Assembly (NCBI GenBank): GCA_963706385.1
Contig: OY970153.1
Coordinates: forward strand, 1,426,001 to 1,490,000
Reading direction: 5' to 3'
From: Poindextera sp963706385
GTDB taxonomy: Bacteria; Pseudomonadota; Alphaproteobacteria; Caulobacterales; Caulobacteraceae
Length of the DNA: 64,000 bases
Shown: piece by piece, positions 9,482-18,917 of the stretch
Layout of the letters: each line of letters begins with the position of its first letter
Numbering within the stretch: the first letter of the stretch is position 1
Notes under the pieces: generated by a model
The model's input: the letters and a program-made list of their open reading frames with translations, nothing else
The model's database searches: none
What the model was told of the DNA's origin: nothing
Made by a program: the position numbers and the translations under genes

Positions 9482-10408
9482 ATGTCCACGTGGAAGCGTC
9501 CCAAGGGTGTGCTGGCCATGGGCCTGGCCTGCCTCGACGCGGCCGTGCGCCACCGCACCGAGCACGTGCCGACCGAGCTGATCTATCCCGAGACCCTGGT
9601 GCGGCGGACCAGCTTTCTCGCCGGCGGCGGGCTGGGCTGGCGCATCTCGGCGCTGGAGACTCCGCGCGAGCGGCCGGCGCCGTGGAAGATCGTGGTGATC
9701 ACCGGCGCGCCGTCCTGGGCCGAATACTGGGCGCCCGTGCTGGCCGCCCTGCCCGCCGACCGCGAGATGGTGGTGGTCAACCGCCCGGGCTTCGCCGGCA
9801 GCGACCCCTTCATCTGCGTCGGCGACATCCGCATCCAGGCCGAGGCCCTGGCGCCGGCGCTCGACGCCGCGCCGGGCCAGAAGGTGTTGCTAGTCGGCCA
9901 GTCCTATGGCGCGGCGATCGCCACCCTGATGGCCGAACTGCGGCCCGGCAAGGTGGCGGGCGTGGTGCTGTTGTCCAGCTTCCTGGGCGAGGCCGGGCCA
10001 GCCGCCCGCTGGCTGGTCGACACCGGCGCCAAGGTGCTGTCGCTGATCCCCCGCGATCTGAAAAACGCGGTGTTGGAAGTCTCCAATCAGCGCGGCCAGC
10101 TCGGCCACATGCGCGCGGCGCTGAAGCGGATCGCCGCGCCCGTGCACATGTTGCACGGTGATCGCGACGACTTCGCCCCGATCGAACTGGCGCGGCGGCT
10201 GGCCAATGAAACCCGCACCCGCCGGCCAATCCGGTTTCAGACCGTGGCGGGCGCCGACCACTTCCTGACCGACGGCCCGGCCGAGACCCTGATCGCCTGT
10301 CTGGAGAGCTGCATCCCGACCCCGCCCGCCGGCTGGCGCCTACCGACCTTGCCACGCCTGGGCTGGCTCTCGCCCCGCCCGCTCAAAAGCGACGCGGCGG
10401 CGGCTTAA
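9482..10408 (+). CDS. Alpha/beta hydrolase
   Basis: A 308-residue alpha/beta-hydrolase-fold enzyme. The nucleophile elbow is G-Q-S-Y-G (LLVGQSYGAAIATLMAEL), the acid is likely Asp in MLHGDRDDFAP, and the His is in GADHFLTDG, so a complete Ser-Asp-His triad is visible. The oxyanion region ITGAPSWAEYWAPVLAAL precedes it. The ATG at 9482 is preferred to 9356 because the earlier start adds a polar tail without family resemblance. Substrate unknown. It converges on the zinc-ribbon gene and overlaps its 3' end by 26 bases. Confidence 0.8.
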   Translation: MSTWKRPKGVLAMGLACLDAAVRHRTEHVPTELIYPETLVRRTSFLAGGGLGWRISALETPRERPAPWKIVVITGAPSWAEYWAPVLAALPADREMVVVNRPGFAGSDPFICVGDIRIQAEALAPALDAAPGQKVLLVGQSYGAAIATLMAELRPGKVAGVVLLSSFLGEAGPAARWLVDTGAKVLSLIPRDLKNAVLEVSNQRGQLGHMRAALKRIAAPVHMLHGDRDDFAPIELARRLANETRTRRPIRFQTVAGADHFLTDGPAETLIACLESCIPTPPAGWRLPTLPRLGWLSPRPLKSDAAAA

Positions 10409-10799
10409 GTTCCGCGCCCGTCCCCACCGCCCGCGCGCGCAGCTTGTCGAGGTTCGGCGGATCACAGCGGAAATCACCGGCCAAGCCGAGGCGGGCATTG
10501 CAGGACGGGCAGCGTACGGACTCGTCGTCGGCCAGTTCGTCGGCCACGTCGAAGCCCGTGCCGCAGGGCTTGCACTTCCAGGCGAACGGCTTTGGCTTGG
10601 GCGGCGGCTCAGCGCGCCGCAGCCGGGGTGGGCGGGCCGGGATGAATTCCCGCACCATCCGCGTCGTCCGTCCAGCCGGCGCGATCGGCATGGTCCGCGC
10701 GACCGGCGTGGCCGGCGCGGGCGCCGGGGCATCCGGGTCCGCCGGCGCGGCCGAAGGGAACTTCAGGTGCAGGATCGGGCGGCGCGGCTTATCGGCCAT
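10383..10799 (-). CDS. Zinc-ribbon protein, alphaproteobacterial hypothetical
   Basis: A 138-residue protein with a Pro/Ala/Arg-rich N-terminal half and a zinc-ribbon in the second half: CKPCGTGF, then RCPSCNARLGL (two CxxC knuckles 24 residues apart). The ribbon is followed by FRCDPPNLDKLRARA. Such proteins could bind nucleic acid or protein; no function is assignable. Its 3' end overlaps the 3' end of the alpha/beta-hydrolase gene on the other strand. Confidence 0.65.
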   Translation of the reverse strand: MADKPRRPILHLKFPSAAPADPDAPAPAPATPVARTMPIAPAGRTTRMVREFIPARPPRLRRAEPPPKPKPFAWKCKPCGTGFDVADELADDESVRCPSCNARLGLAGDFRCDPPNLDKLRARAVGTGAELKPPPRRF

Positions 10800-10865
10800 G
10801 GGTCACTCGAAGAAACTTCATGCGGTAAGGCTTGCCGGGCTTTCACGCGGAACGGGCGCCGCGCG

Positions 10866-11720
10866 TCAGGCATCTTCGGGCGCGTCCGCGTCGGACCCCT
10901 CCCTCGACCGACCGGCGTCGACCTCAAAGCTGCGCGGCGCACGGCGGCGGGCGCGCTGACGCGGTTCGGAACCTTCGCTGGCCTCGGGCCTGGGCTCGGC
11001 GCGGGCCTGCAGGAAGGCGGGCGCCTGGCTGACGCCGCCGTCCTGCGAGCGCAGGATCGGCGATGAGGGCTGCTCGGCCTCCGGCGCGGTCAGCGGAGCG
11101 GCGCGTGGTTCGACCACCGCCAGCGGATCGGCGTTGCGTTCGCCGCGGTCGTAGCGGCGTTCGCCGCGGTCGTCGCGGAAGCGCTCGCCCCGCGGACGTT
11201 CGTCACGTTGGCGATCCTCGCGGGGATGCTCGTCGCGCGGCTGATCCTGGCGCGGGCGTTGCTCGTTGTAACCGCGCTGATCGCGCGGCTGACGCTCGTC
11301 CCGGCGAGCTTCGTAACGATTTTCCTGGCGCCATTCGCCGCGGTCGGCCTCCGTCTCCGAAGGCTCCCGGCCGCCTTCGCCCTCGCCGGACTCGTCCTCG
11401 AAATCGATGTCGACCCCGGAGGTGAAGGCGTCGCGGCCGATGATATCGCTGGCCGGACGTTGCGGCTGAACCGCGCGCAGGAGCCGGAAATAGTGCTCGG
11501 CGTGCTGCTGGTAGCTCTCACCCAGAACGCGGTCGCCAGCGGTCAGCGCATCGCGCGCCAGCTGCTGGTACTTCTCGAAGACGTGCTGGGCGGCGCCCCG
11601 AATCTTGACCCCGTCGGGGCCGTTGGATTCGAACGCACGGTTGGCGTTGTGCTGAGGCTTGCCGCCTCCGCCGCCTCGGTTGCGGCTGCGCTGCCGCTTC
11701 ATACCCTTGAAATCTCTCAT
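10866..11720 (-). CDS. DUF4167 protein (putative RNA-binding, Arg/Glu-rich)
   Basis: A 284-residue protein with the conserved DUF4167 core at residues ~20-95 (NANRAFESNGPDGVKIRGAA, then HVFEKYQQLARDALTAGD and QQHAEHYFRLLRA). A long low-complexity region rich in Arg/Glu/Asp follows, with repeated RDERPRGERFRDDRGERR-like units. The very basic N-terminus (KRQRSRNRGGGGGK) suggests nucleic-acid binding. DUF4167 genes regularly follow prfA-prmC in alphaproteobacteria, matching this arrangement and hinting at a translation-related role. The function is unproven. Confidence 0.88.
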   Translation of the reverse strand: MRDFKGMKRQRSRNRGGGGGKPQHNANRAFESNGPDGVKIRGAAQHVFEKYQQLARDALTAGDRVLGESYQQHAEHYFRLLRAVQPQRPASDIIGRDAFTSGVDIDFEDESGEGEGGREPSETEADRGEWRQENRYEARRDERQPRDQRGYNEQRPRQDQPRDEHPREDRQRDERPRGERFRDDRGERRYDRGERNADPLAVVEPRAAPLTAPEAEQPSSPILRSQDGGVSQAPAFLQARAEPRPEASEGSEPRQRARRRAPRSFEVDAGRSREGSDADAPEDA

Positions 11721-11990
11721 GTTATCCAGTGGCTCTTGCCGGCGCCCAAGGTCGCGCCCGAATGTGAGCTATGGGCCTTGTCGACTCGGCTCGGGGCGTC
11801 ATCGCCCCGCGTGATCCTGTTCGAAAGCGCTAGCATCCCCGTCCCCGCCCGGCGCGTTCGCGCCTCGCGAACCTCGCGTTCGCCGCGGAGAGAGCGCTCG
11901 ACTGACGTCGCTCGCTTTACCCCAACGCCCGGCGATTTGGGTGGAGACATCTCTGATCTAGCGAGTCGCCCGCCAGTTTCAAGGGATTTT

Positions 11991-12845
11991 TCAAATCGGC
12001 TTGCGGCCGGCGACCACCCGGTCGCGGTTGGCGAGGTCCTTGAAGGTGGCGACCGCGGCCCCACCCGCGGCCGCGAACAGCGCCTCGACCGCGGCTGATT
12101 GGTCGCGACCGATCTCGATCAGGAACCGGCCGCCGGGCCTCAACACGCGCAGCGTCTCGCTCGCCAGGACGCGGTAGGCGTCCAGCCCGTCCGACCCGCC
12201 GTCCAGCGCCAGTCTCGGCTCGTGGTCGCGAACCTCCGGCTCCAGCTCGGCGATCTCGGCCGAACGCACATAGGGCGGATTGGAGACCACCAAGTCGAAA
12301 CTCGCCTCGGCCAAGCCCGCCGTCCAGTCGCCCCGCAGCAGCGCCGTGCGCCCGCCCAACCCCAGGCTGGCGGCGTTGTCCCGCGCCACCGCCAGCGCCG
12401 TTTCCGAGGCATCGACGCCCAGGCCCCTGGCCGCTGGCCGCTCGGCCAGGATGGCCAGCAGGATCGCGCCGGAGCCGACGCCGAGGTCGAGCACGCTGAA
12501 CGCGCGGTCTTCGGGAAACGCGCGCAGCGCCAACTCGACGATCGTCTCGGTGTCGGGCCTGGGGGTCAAGACGTCGGGCGTAACGCGCAGCATGATTTTC
12601 CAGAACCCTCGTCGGCCGAGGATGTGGCTGATCGGTTCGCGCCGCTCGCGGCGGGAGAGGTAGTCCTCCAGCGTGTCGGCCTGGGCCGTGGTCAGCGCCC
12701 GGTGCGGATCGGCGATGATGTCGGCGCGGGTCGCCTGCGCCGCCGCCTCGACCAGCAGACGCGCGTCGATCACCGGCCCGTCGATCCCCGCCGCGTCGAG
12801 CCGCTTCCTGGCCGCGGTCCAGGCCTGGACCAGGGTCGGGCTCAA
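11991..12845 (-). CDS. prmC: Release-factor glutamine methyltransferase PrmC
   Basis: A 284-residue enzyme that methylates the Gln of the GGQ motif in release factors RF1/RF2. It has the PrmC N-terminal helical domain (residues ~1-80), the SAM-binding motif VLDLGVGSGAILLAILAE and the catalytic NPPY in LVVSNPPYVRSAEI. No ATG fits. A TTG at 12845 overlaps the MOSC stop as TTGA, giving the right N-terminus (LSPTLVQAWTAARKRL) and tight coupling to the upstream gene. It follows prfA in the operon with the MOSC gene in between. Confidence 0.92.
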   Translation of the reverse strand: MSPTLVQAWTAARKRLDAAGIDGPVIDARLLVEAAAQATRADIIADPHRALTTAQADTLEDYLSRRERREPISHILGRRGFWKIMLRVTPDVLTPRPDTETIVELALRAFPEDRAFSVLDLGVGSGAILLAILAERPAARGLGVDASETALAVARDNAASLGLGGRTALLRGDWTAGLAEASFDLVVSNPPYVRSAEIAELEPEVRDHEPRLALDGGSDGLDAYRVLASETLRVLRPGGRFLIEIGRDQSAAVEALFAAAGGAAVATFKDLANRDRVVAGRKPI

Positions 12846-13603
12846 CCAACGATCTCCGCGCGGTCGCCCTCGGCGATCGTCCCGGCCTCCAGCACATGGA
12901 CATAGACGCCGCAATGCAGGTGGCCGAAGTGCGCGCGCAGCGCCGCCACCACATCTAGGTCGCGCTCGCCGCTGGAGGGATCGACATGGGTGGCCGCGCA
13001 CCGGACGATCGGCTCGAACACCCGCACCCTCACCGGTCCCAGCCGGATCTCCGCTTCGCGGCGCTGGTTCTCGATCCAGGCCGGCCAGCCGTCGACATAG
13101 AGATTGGCGCGGAACCGCAGCGGATCGACCGGCCGGCCGACGCGGGCCTCCAGCTCGCGTACGCTGGCCAGGTTGACGATCGAGACATGGCCCCGGGGAT
13201 GGTCGGTGAACCGGTGGCCGGGCGCCTGCACCACCTTCAACGGCCCGCTGGCCGCCGGCCCGAGGAAGCCGCCCAGCCAGACGGCGAAGGCCGCGCGCCC
13301 GGTCGGATCGGTCAGGGCCCCGGAAAAATCGGGTCGTCCCTCGGCCTTGGCGCTGAGCACGGCGGTGGCCTCGTCATACGCGGTCCGGGCGCGGGCGACC
13401 TCGGCGATCTTGGCCAGCACGGCGAACTTCTGCTTGGTCACCCAGGCGGGCGCGGCGGGGTCGAAGCCCGACGGGCCATCCTCGACCGCATAGATCCGGT
13501 CGCAGGGGAAATAGCCGCCGGCGGCGAGGCTGACGCCGGCTAGGCGCTCGGGCGTGAAGCCCTTCACCGGATGACGCCACAGCGAGGCGATGCGTCCGCT
13601 CAT
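12842..13603 (-). CDS. MOSC-domain protein (MOSC_N plus MOSC)
   Basis: A 253-residue protein beginning with the MOSC N-terminal beta-barrel (GRIASLWRHPVKGFTPERLA). The MOSC domain follows (FTDHPRGHVSIVNLASVREL, FRANLYVDGWPAW) with the conserved Cys in VRCAATHVDPSSGERD, the presumed molybdenum-cofactor or sulfur-carrying residue. Related proteins include YcbX and mARC, which reduce N-hydroxylated compounds. It lies between prfA and prmC, 12 bases from prfA and overlapping prmC, so it is part of that transcript. Confidence 0.87.
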   Translation of the reverse strand: MSGRIASLWRHPVKGFTPERLAGVSLAAGGYFPCDRIYAVEDGPSGFDPAAPAWVTKQKFAVLAKIAEVARARTAYDEATAVLSAKAEGRPDFSGALTDPTGRAAFAVWLGGFLGPAASGPLKVVQAPGHRFTDHPRGHVSIVNLASVRELEARVGRPVDPLRFRANLYVDGWPAWIENQRREAEIRLGPVRVRVFEPIVRCAATHVDPSSGERDLDVVAALRAHFGHLHCGVYVHVLEAGTIAEGDRAEIVG

Positions 13604-13615
13604 GCCAAGGCCCCC

Positions 13616-14686
13616 TTACGCATCCTCCAGCGAGGCCAGGCGTTCGGCCTGGTCCTCGGCGATCAGCGGATTGATGATGTCGTCCAGCGCCTCGCCCTCC
13701 ATCACCTTGGGCAGATTGTAGAGGGTCAGGTTGATCCGGTGGTCGGTGACCCGGCCTTGCGGGAAATTGTAGGTGCGGATGCGCTCCGAACGATCACCGG
13801 AGCCGACCTGGCTCTTGCGCGCGCTAGCCCGGGCGGTGTCCAGCGCCTCGCGCTGCATGTCGTAGAGCCGCATCTTGAGCACCTTCATCGCCCGCGCGCG
13901 GTTCTGGTGCTGGGACTTTTCCGAGGAGGTGACCACGACGCCGGTCGGCAGGTGGGTGATGCGCACGGCGGAATCGGTCTTGTTGACGTGCTGGCCGCCG
14001 GCGCCGGACGAGCGGTAGGTGTCGATGCGCAGGTCCGCGTCATTGACCTCGATCTCGACGTCCTCGACCTCGGGCAGCACGGCGACGGTGGCGGCGGAGG
14101 TGTGGATGCGCCCCTGCGCCTCGGTGTCGGGCACGCGCTGGACGCGGTGGACGCCGCTTTCGAACTTCAGCCGGCCGAACACCCCCTCGCCGGTGATCGA
14201 GGCGATGATCTCCTTGTAGCCCCCCGCGTCGCCCTCCGAGGCGCTGTCGACCTCGACCCGCCAGCCGTGCAGCTGGGCGTAGCGCTGATACATGCGGAAC
14301 AGATCGCCGGCGAACAGGGCCGCCTCGTCGCCGCCGGTTCCGGCGCGCACCTCCAGGATGGCCGAGGCGTTCTCGTCCTTATCCTTGGGCGCCAGCAGCA
14401 GGGCTACTTCGCGCTCCAGCGTCGGCAGGCGCTGGCGCAAAGCGTCCAGCTCCTCCCGCGCCAGGGTCGCCATTTCGGCGTCGTCGACCTTGGCCATGGC
14501 CTCCAACTCGGGCGCCTCGGCGTGGGCGCGCTCCAACGCCTGAACCGCGTCGACCACCGGCTTCAGCTCGGCGTGCTCCTTGGACAGTTTGACAATCTCG
14601 GCCCCGTCGGCGGACGCGCCCATCCGCGCCTCCACCTCGCGGAAGCGGTCGAGAACCTGTTCGAGGCGGGCCTGGGGAAGATGCAC
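13616..14686 (-). CDS. prfA: Peptide chain release factor 1
   Basis: A 356-residue class-I release factor recognising UAA and UAG. The catalytic GGQ is in SSGAGGQHVNKTDSAVRI, and the surrounding basic loop is intact. The codon-recognition tripeptide region reads VQRVPDTEAQGRIHTS, so the variable middle residue of the PxT motif is Asp rather than the common Ala/Val. Length and domain order (helical domain 1, then domains 2-4) are normal. It is the first gene of the prfA-MOSC-prmC-DUF4167 run. Confidence 0.97.
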   Translation of the reverse strand: MHLPQARLEQVLDRFREVEARMGASADGAEIVKLSKEHAELKPVVDAVQALERAHAEAPELEAMAKVDDAEMATLAREELDALRQRLPTLEREVALLLAPKDKDENASAILEVRAGTGGDEAALFAGDLFRMYQRYAQLHGWRVEVDSASEGDAGGYKEIIASITGEGVFGRLKFESGVHRVQRVPDTEAQGRIHTSAATVAVLPEVEDVEIEVNDADLRIDTYRSSGAGGQHVNKTDSAVRITHLPTGVVVTSSEKSQHQNRARAMKVLKMRLYDMQREALDTARASARKSQVGSGDRSERIRTYNFPQGRVTDHRINLTLYNLPKVMEGEALDDIINPLIAEDQAERLASLEDA

Positions 14687-14835
14687 GGATCGGCTGTGGG
14701 CGACGGATGACGGGAAGGCGCCTGCTCTAGACCATTTTCCGTCGAAGTGGTCATCGGTTCGGCGAAGACAATGGTCTCACTTAAAACTTACGAGCAAATT
14801 CCGGGCCGGTCGCGACGCGAACCGCCAACCAGAAC

Positions 14836-14862
14836 GGGCGGCGACCGATCCGGCCGCCGCCC
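14836..14862 (-). terminator. Probable terminator after the 98-residue protein gene
   Basis: An 8-bp stem GGGCGGCG (14836-14843) / CGCCGCCC (14855-14862), located 30 bases downstream of the minus-strand gene at 14892-15188. The following T-tract is weak, so termination is only likely. Confidence 0.45.
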
Positions 14863-14891
14863 GCGCTCAAGTCCAATCCGGTCTCGTGGGC

Positions 14892-15188
14892 TCAGGCGCG
14901 ATTGCCGGTGAACGGGAAGGAGCCGAACGAACCAGCCTTGACGCTGCCGTTCAGGGTGTCGCCAGCCAGCTTGCCGGTGAACTCCAGGGTCATCGGGAAG
15001 GGCGTGGTGATCGAGTTCGACCAGGTGACGACATCGCCCTCGACCTTGCCATTGGCGATCGGTTGGGTATTGCCCTGTGCGCTTTGGGTACCCGTCAGCA
15101 CGCCGCCTTCCTGCTTCACCGTGAGGGTGCTCGGTTGAGCCCCCATCGGCGAATTGACCGTAACATTCCAAGTGCCGTCCACGGACAT
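14892..15188 (-). CDS. Conserved hypothetical, small beta-rich protein
   Basis: A 98-residue protein without signal or membrane segments, made of alternating short strands (GTWNVTVNSPMGAQPSTLTV, GGVLTGTQSA, GDVVTWSNSI, LEFTGKLAGDTLNGSV). The pattern resembles small beta-barrel or calycin-like folds, but no family function is known to me. The ATG at 15188 is backed by a strong Shine-Dalgarno (GAGGAGG, 9 bases upstream), which argues against a longer start. It is flanked by its own terminator-like hairpin, so it is probably a single-gene unit. Confidence 0.72.
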   Translation of the reverse strand: MSVDGTWNVTVNSPMGAQPSTLTVKQEGGVLTGTQSAQGNTQPIANGKVEGDVVTWSNSITTPFPMTLEFTGKLAGDTLNGSVKAGSFGSFPFTGNRA

Positions 15189-15311
15189 GGGATCCTCCTC
15201 TGGTGTCCTGTTCACTAATCTAAACAGTGTTCAACCGCGCCATGCAAGGGTGCTCGCGTCGCGCCACGACGCCTCTTTTCCGCACGGTTGGCCGCGCGAG
15301 GGGCTCGAACC

Positions 15312-16310
15312 TCAGCCCGCGGATTGCGACCCCGCCAACTGGATCGCCAGGGTCCTGGGGCCGATCAGCGGCCCCTTCAGCACGCCGTCGACATAGACAT
15401 CGAATTTTTCTGGATTGGAGACGTCGATGGTCAGGCCCTTGATCTGGGGCGCGCGGTAGGCCTCGCCAGCGGCGAGCTGGCGGGCGAAATAGACCGAGCC
15501 GTCCGCGCCGTGGATCACCAGGGCGGCGCCCTTGCGGGCCTGCAGGATCACGTTCGACTGCCGGGCCGGGGCGCCGTAGACCGCGCCCTCGGGGATGAAC
15601 GGACTGCCGAGCGGCCGGGCTTGGGCGGCGGACGCCGCAGACTGGGCCGCGGCCTCGGCTGCGCTGGGCCCCAGCGCCTGTTCCAGGCCGGGCGTGACAT
15701 AGGGTGGGGGCGTGGTCGATTCCGCCGGCGCCGGCAGCGGCGCGCCGAGAGTCAGAGGCCCGACGAGCGACGCGGTCCGCGGCCTGGCGACGGCCGCAGC
15801 CACCTCGCCCGCGCCGCGGCGGGCCAAGCCGTTCATGGTCAGCAGACGCTGGGCGATGTTCCAGGTTAGAATCGCCGCCGCCACCACCGCGGCAGCCCGA
15901 CCCAGCATCTTCAGCCGGGGATCGGTCTCGCGCCCCACGCCCACCGGCGCGCGCAGCGGCTCGGCCCCTTCCGGCGCCTCGACCTTGAAGCGGGCCGCGG
16001 CTAGATCGCCGTCCAGGCCGAGCGCGGCGGCGTAGGCCCGCACATAGCCGAGCGCGAAGGGGCGCGAGGGCAACCCATCGAGCCGCATATGCTCGATCGC
16101 CGCCAGATAGCTCACCCGAATGCGGGTGAGCTGGGAAATATCTTCCAGATCAAGGCCGCGATGAAGCCGCACATCCCGCAGGATCTGGCCAATGGCGCCC
16201 GCGGCGCTCAGGGTGGGCGGCGGATCGCGATCGACCGCGGACCTCGCCGTCAACGGCGAGACCACGCCTTCGATCACCGCGCCCATATCCAACGGCATGC
16301 TTGCCGCCAC
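15312..16310 (-). CDS. RodZ-like protein (HTH_25, TM helix, DUF4115)
   Basis: A 332-residue bitopic membrane protein. Residues ~35-105 form a Cro-like helix-turn-helix (IGQILRDVRLHRGLDLEDIS then RPFALGYVRAYAAALGL). A single membrane helix near 140-155 and a Pro/Ala-rich linker follow. The C-terminal beta-rich DUF4115 domain includes LQARKGAALVIHGADG and ISVS-like strands through DVYVDGVLKGPLIG. RodZ links MreB to the membrane and maintains rod shape. The HTH-TM-DUF4115 order supports this role, but orthology to RodZ is inferred. It lies immediately downstream of ptsP. Confidence 0.78.
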   Translation of the reverse strand: MAASMPLDMGAVIEGVVSPLTARSAVDRDPPPTLSAAGAIGQILRDVRLHRGLDLEDISQLTRIRVSYLAAIEHMRLDGLPSRPFALGYVRAYAAALGLDGDLAAARFKVEAPEGAEPLRAPVGVGRETDPRLKMLGRAAAVVAAAILTWNIAQRLLTMNGLARRGAGEVAAAVARPRTASLVGPLTLGAPLPAPAESTTPPPYVTPGLEQALGPSAAEAAAQSAASAAQARPLGSPFIPEGAVYGAPARQSNVILQARKGAALVIHGADGSVYFARQLAAGEAYRAPQIKGLTIDVSNPEKFDVYVDGVLKGPLIGPRTLAIQLAGSQSAG

Positions 16311-16406
16311 CCTGTTCTTTCGTTCGGCAAGCTCAGCAACAACAGCGCCCGCCCGCGCACTATACGCATCTTTCGGTTAACAGAATAATATACGAGCTTC
16401 AACGTC

Positions 16407-18675
16407 TTAAATCGCGACAGAAAGTTTTCGCGCGAGAGTTTCCACTTCGTTGCGCACCGAGCCAGCCGCGCCTTTCAGCAGGCCTGCGACGCCGCGGCGG
16501 GCGGCTTCGCGATCGCAGGACAGCACCATCTGCTTGACCGGTCCAATACCGCTGGGCGGCATCGAAAGCCGCTCGAATCCGAGCGCGATCAGGGCGAAGG
16601 CCTCCAGCGGCCGGCCGGCCATCTCGCCGCACACCGAGACCGGCGTTCCGCTTTCCGCGCAGGCGGTCTGGATCGCCTGCAACGCCCGCAGCGCCGGCGG
16701 CGAGAGCGGGTCGTAGCGGTCGGCCACGCGTGGATTGCCGCGATCGGCGGCGAACATGTACTGCATCAGATCGTTGGTCCCGACCGAGACGAAGTCGGTC
16801 ATCGGCAAGAGCGCGTCCAGATGCCAGACCAGCGCCGGCGCCTCGATCATCGCGCCCACGTGCAGCAGGCTGGGCGTCGGGCGCCCGCGCTTCTTGGCCC
16901 AGGCGACCTCGTGGTCCACCAGGGCCCTGGCGGTGCGGAACTCCTCCACGCTGGCCACCAGCGGGAACATCACCCGAAGCTCGCGCCCCTGCGTCGCGGC
17001 GATCAGGGCGCGCAGCTGCAGACGCAGCAGCGCCGGGCGGTCCAGCCCCATGCGGATGGCGCGCCAGCCCAGAGCAGGATTGTCCTCCCGCTCGGCCTCC
17101 AGGTACGGCAGAATTTTGTCGCCGCCGAGATCCAGGGTGCGGAAGATCACCGGCATGTCCCCGGCCGCGTCCAGCACGCGCTGATAGAGCTGGGTCTGGG
17201 CGTTGAAACGCGGCAGTTCCTCGGCGACCATGAACTGGAATTCGGTGCGGAACAGGCCGATGCCCTCGGCCCCCGTCTCCTGCAGGATGTCGAGATCGAC
17301 CGCCAGGCCGGCGTTCATCAACAGCGTGACCTTGGCCCCGTCGCGGGTGAAGGCGGGCGTGTCGCGCAGCTTGGCGAACTCGGCCCGGCGCAGTTCGCGC
17401 ACCGCCATCCGCGCGCGGAACGCCTGGACCACGTCCGGCCTTGGCCGCAGATAGGCCTCGCCGGTCTCGGCGTCGACGATCACCGGATCGCCTTGGTTGA
17501 TCCGATCGCGCAGGCCCGACACCCGGCCGACACAGGGTATGTCGAGCGCGCGGGCGACGATGCCGGCGTGGCTGGCCGCGGAGCCCTCTTCCAGCAGGAT
17601 GCCGGCCAGGCGGCCCCGGTCGTACTCCAGGATGTCGGCCGGGCCGAGGTTGCGGGCGATCAGGATCGCGTTCTCCGGCAGCTCATGCGAGACCGAGACG
17701 CCATCGCCGGACAGGTGCCGCAGCAGCCGGTCGTTGAGATCCTCCAGGTCGTGCAACCGCTCGCGCAAATAGGGATCGCGCGCCTGGCCCAGCCTGGCGC
17801 GGTGTTCCGAGCGCACCCGCTCCACCGCCGCCTCGGCGGTCAGGCCCGAGCGCACCGCCTCCTCCAGCGAGCGGTTCCAGCCCCGGTCGTGGGCGAACAT
17901 CCGATAGGTTTCCAGAACCTCGAAGCTGGCGCCCACCAGGCCATGCTGGCCGTCCATCATGTGGTCGATCTGCAGTTGCAGGTCGGCGATCGCGGTCTGC
18001 AGGCGGCGCTCCTCGGCCGCGGCGTCGTCCGACAGCAGTTGCTCGGGCGCGACCGGCGTCTCGTGCAGCACCGCCACGCCATAGGCCAGGCCCTCGGCGA
18101 AGCGCACCCCCTTCAGCCGCTCGGGCCGGTGGGGCGCGATTTCCACGTCCTTAAGGGCGCTCTGCGCGACCAACTCGCCGCCGGCGACCATTTCGGCCAG
18201 CACCATGGCGATGATCTGGAGATCCTCGACCTCCTCCTCGCCGTAGACCCGCTCGGTGCGGTTCTGCACCACCAGGACGCCGATGGCCCGCCCGCCGCGC
18301 AGCAGCGGCACGCCCAGGAAGGCGTGGTAGGGGTCCTCGCCGGTCTCCGGCCGGTAGGCGAAGGCCGGATGGCTGGGCGCGTCGGACAGGTTCAAGGGCC
18401 GGCCGAGGCGAACGATCTCGCCCACTAGGCCCTCGCCGGGCTTCAGCCGGGTGACGTGCACCGCCTCGGGGCTCAGGCCCTCGGTGGCGAACAACTCCAG
18501 ATCGCCGCTCGCGCGCCGCAGATAGAGCGAGCAGACCTCGGCCACCATCGAGCCGGCGATGATCCGTACGGCCATGTCCAGCCGCGCCTGGACCGGCCCG
18601 CCGCCCGCCATGGACTTCGCGAATCTGCCGAAGCAGACTGCGTGGTCCACGTATCGGCGGTCCCGGCGTCGACAT
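16407..18675 (-). CDS. ptsP: PTS-Ntr enzyme I PtsP, with an apparent single-base insertion near its start
   Basis: EI-Ntr takes phosphate from PEP and passes it to NPr, feeding the nitrogen-related PTS. Domains: N-terminal GAF (residues ~20-165), EI N-terminal/HPr-binding region, the phosphohistidine domain (GSAASHAGIVARALDIP), and the PEP-binding TIM barrel (FRTLDLGGDKILPYL, SVGTNDLMQYMFAADRG, VSVCGEMAGRP). The natural N-terminus appears to be the ATG at 18675 (MSTPGPPIRGPRSLLRQIREV). That frame runs out of register at 18612-18613, where one extra C before the ATG at 18611 (MAGGGPVQARLDMAVR) shifts it. Removing one base gives a normal 755-residue protein. Translation from 18611 alone would still yield 734 residues. 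Confidence 0.9.
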
Positions 18676-18917
18676 CCCGGCGTCATCTCCTGTCCTGCTT
18701 CTGGCGCTTCCCTAGCAGGGCTACCTAACGGAATGGCTACCCGGGGGCAATTTCGCCACCCCCACGCACGCCGATTGCGCGTGATTAGCGGCGAATTGGC
18801 CCATTCTGGCGCTGTCTTGCCCTTGATCGGGCGTTCGCGGTCAGACTAGGCCGGCGGCGCGGCGTTGCTTCATGGCGCCGGTTCCCGCGAAGTCGTCGAC
18901 GGGCGATCCGCCAGGTT

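Noticed and set aside
13571..14710. Plus-strand frame opposite prfA (379 residues)
   Set aside because: Entirely covered by a certain gene on the other strand and of shadow composition.
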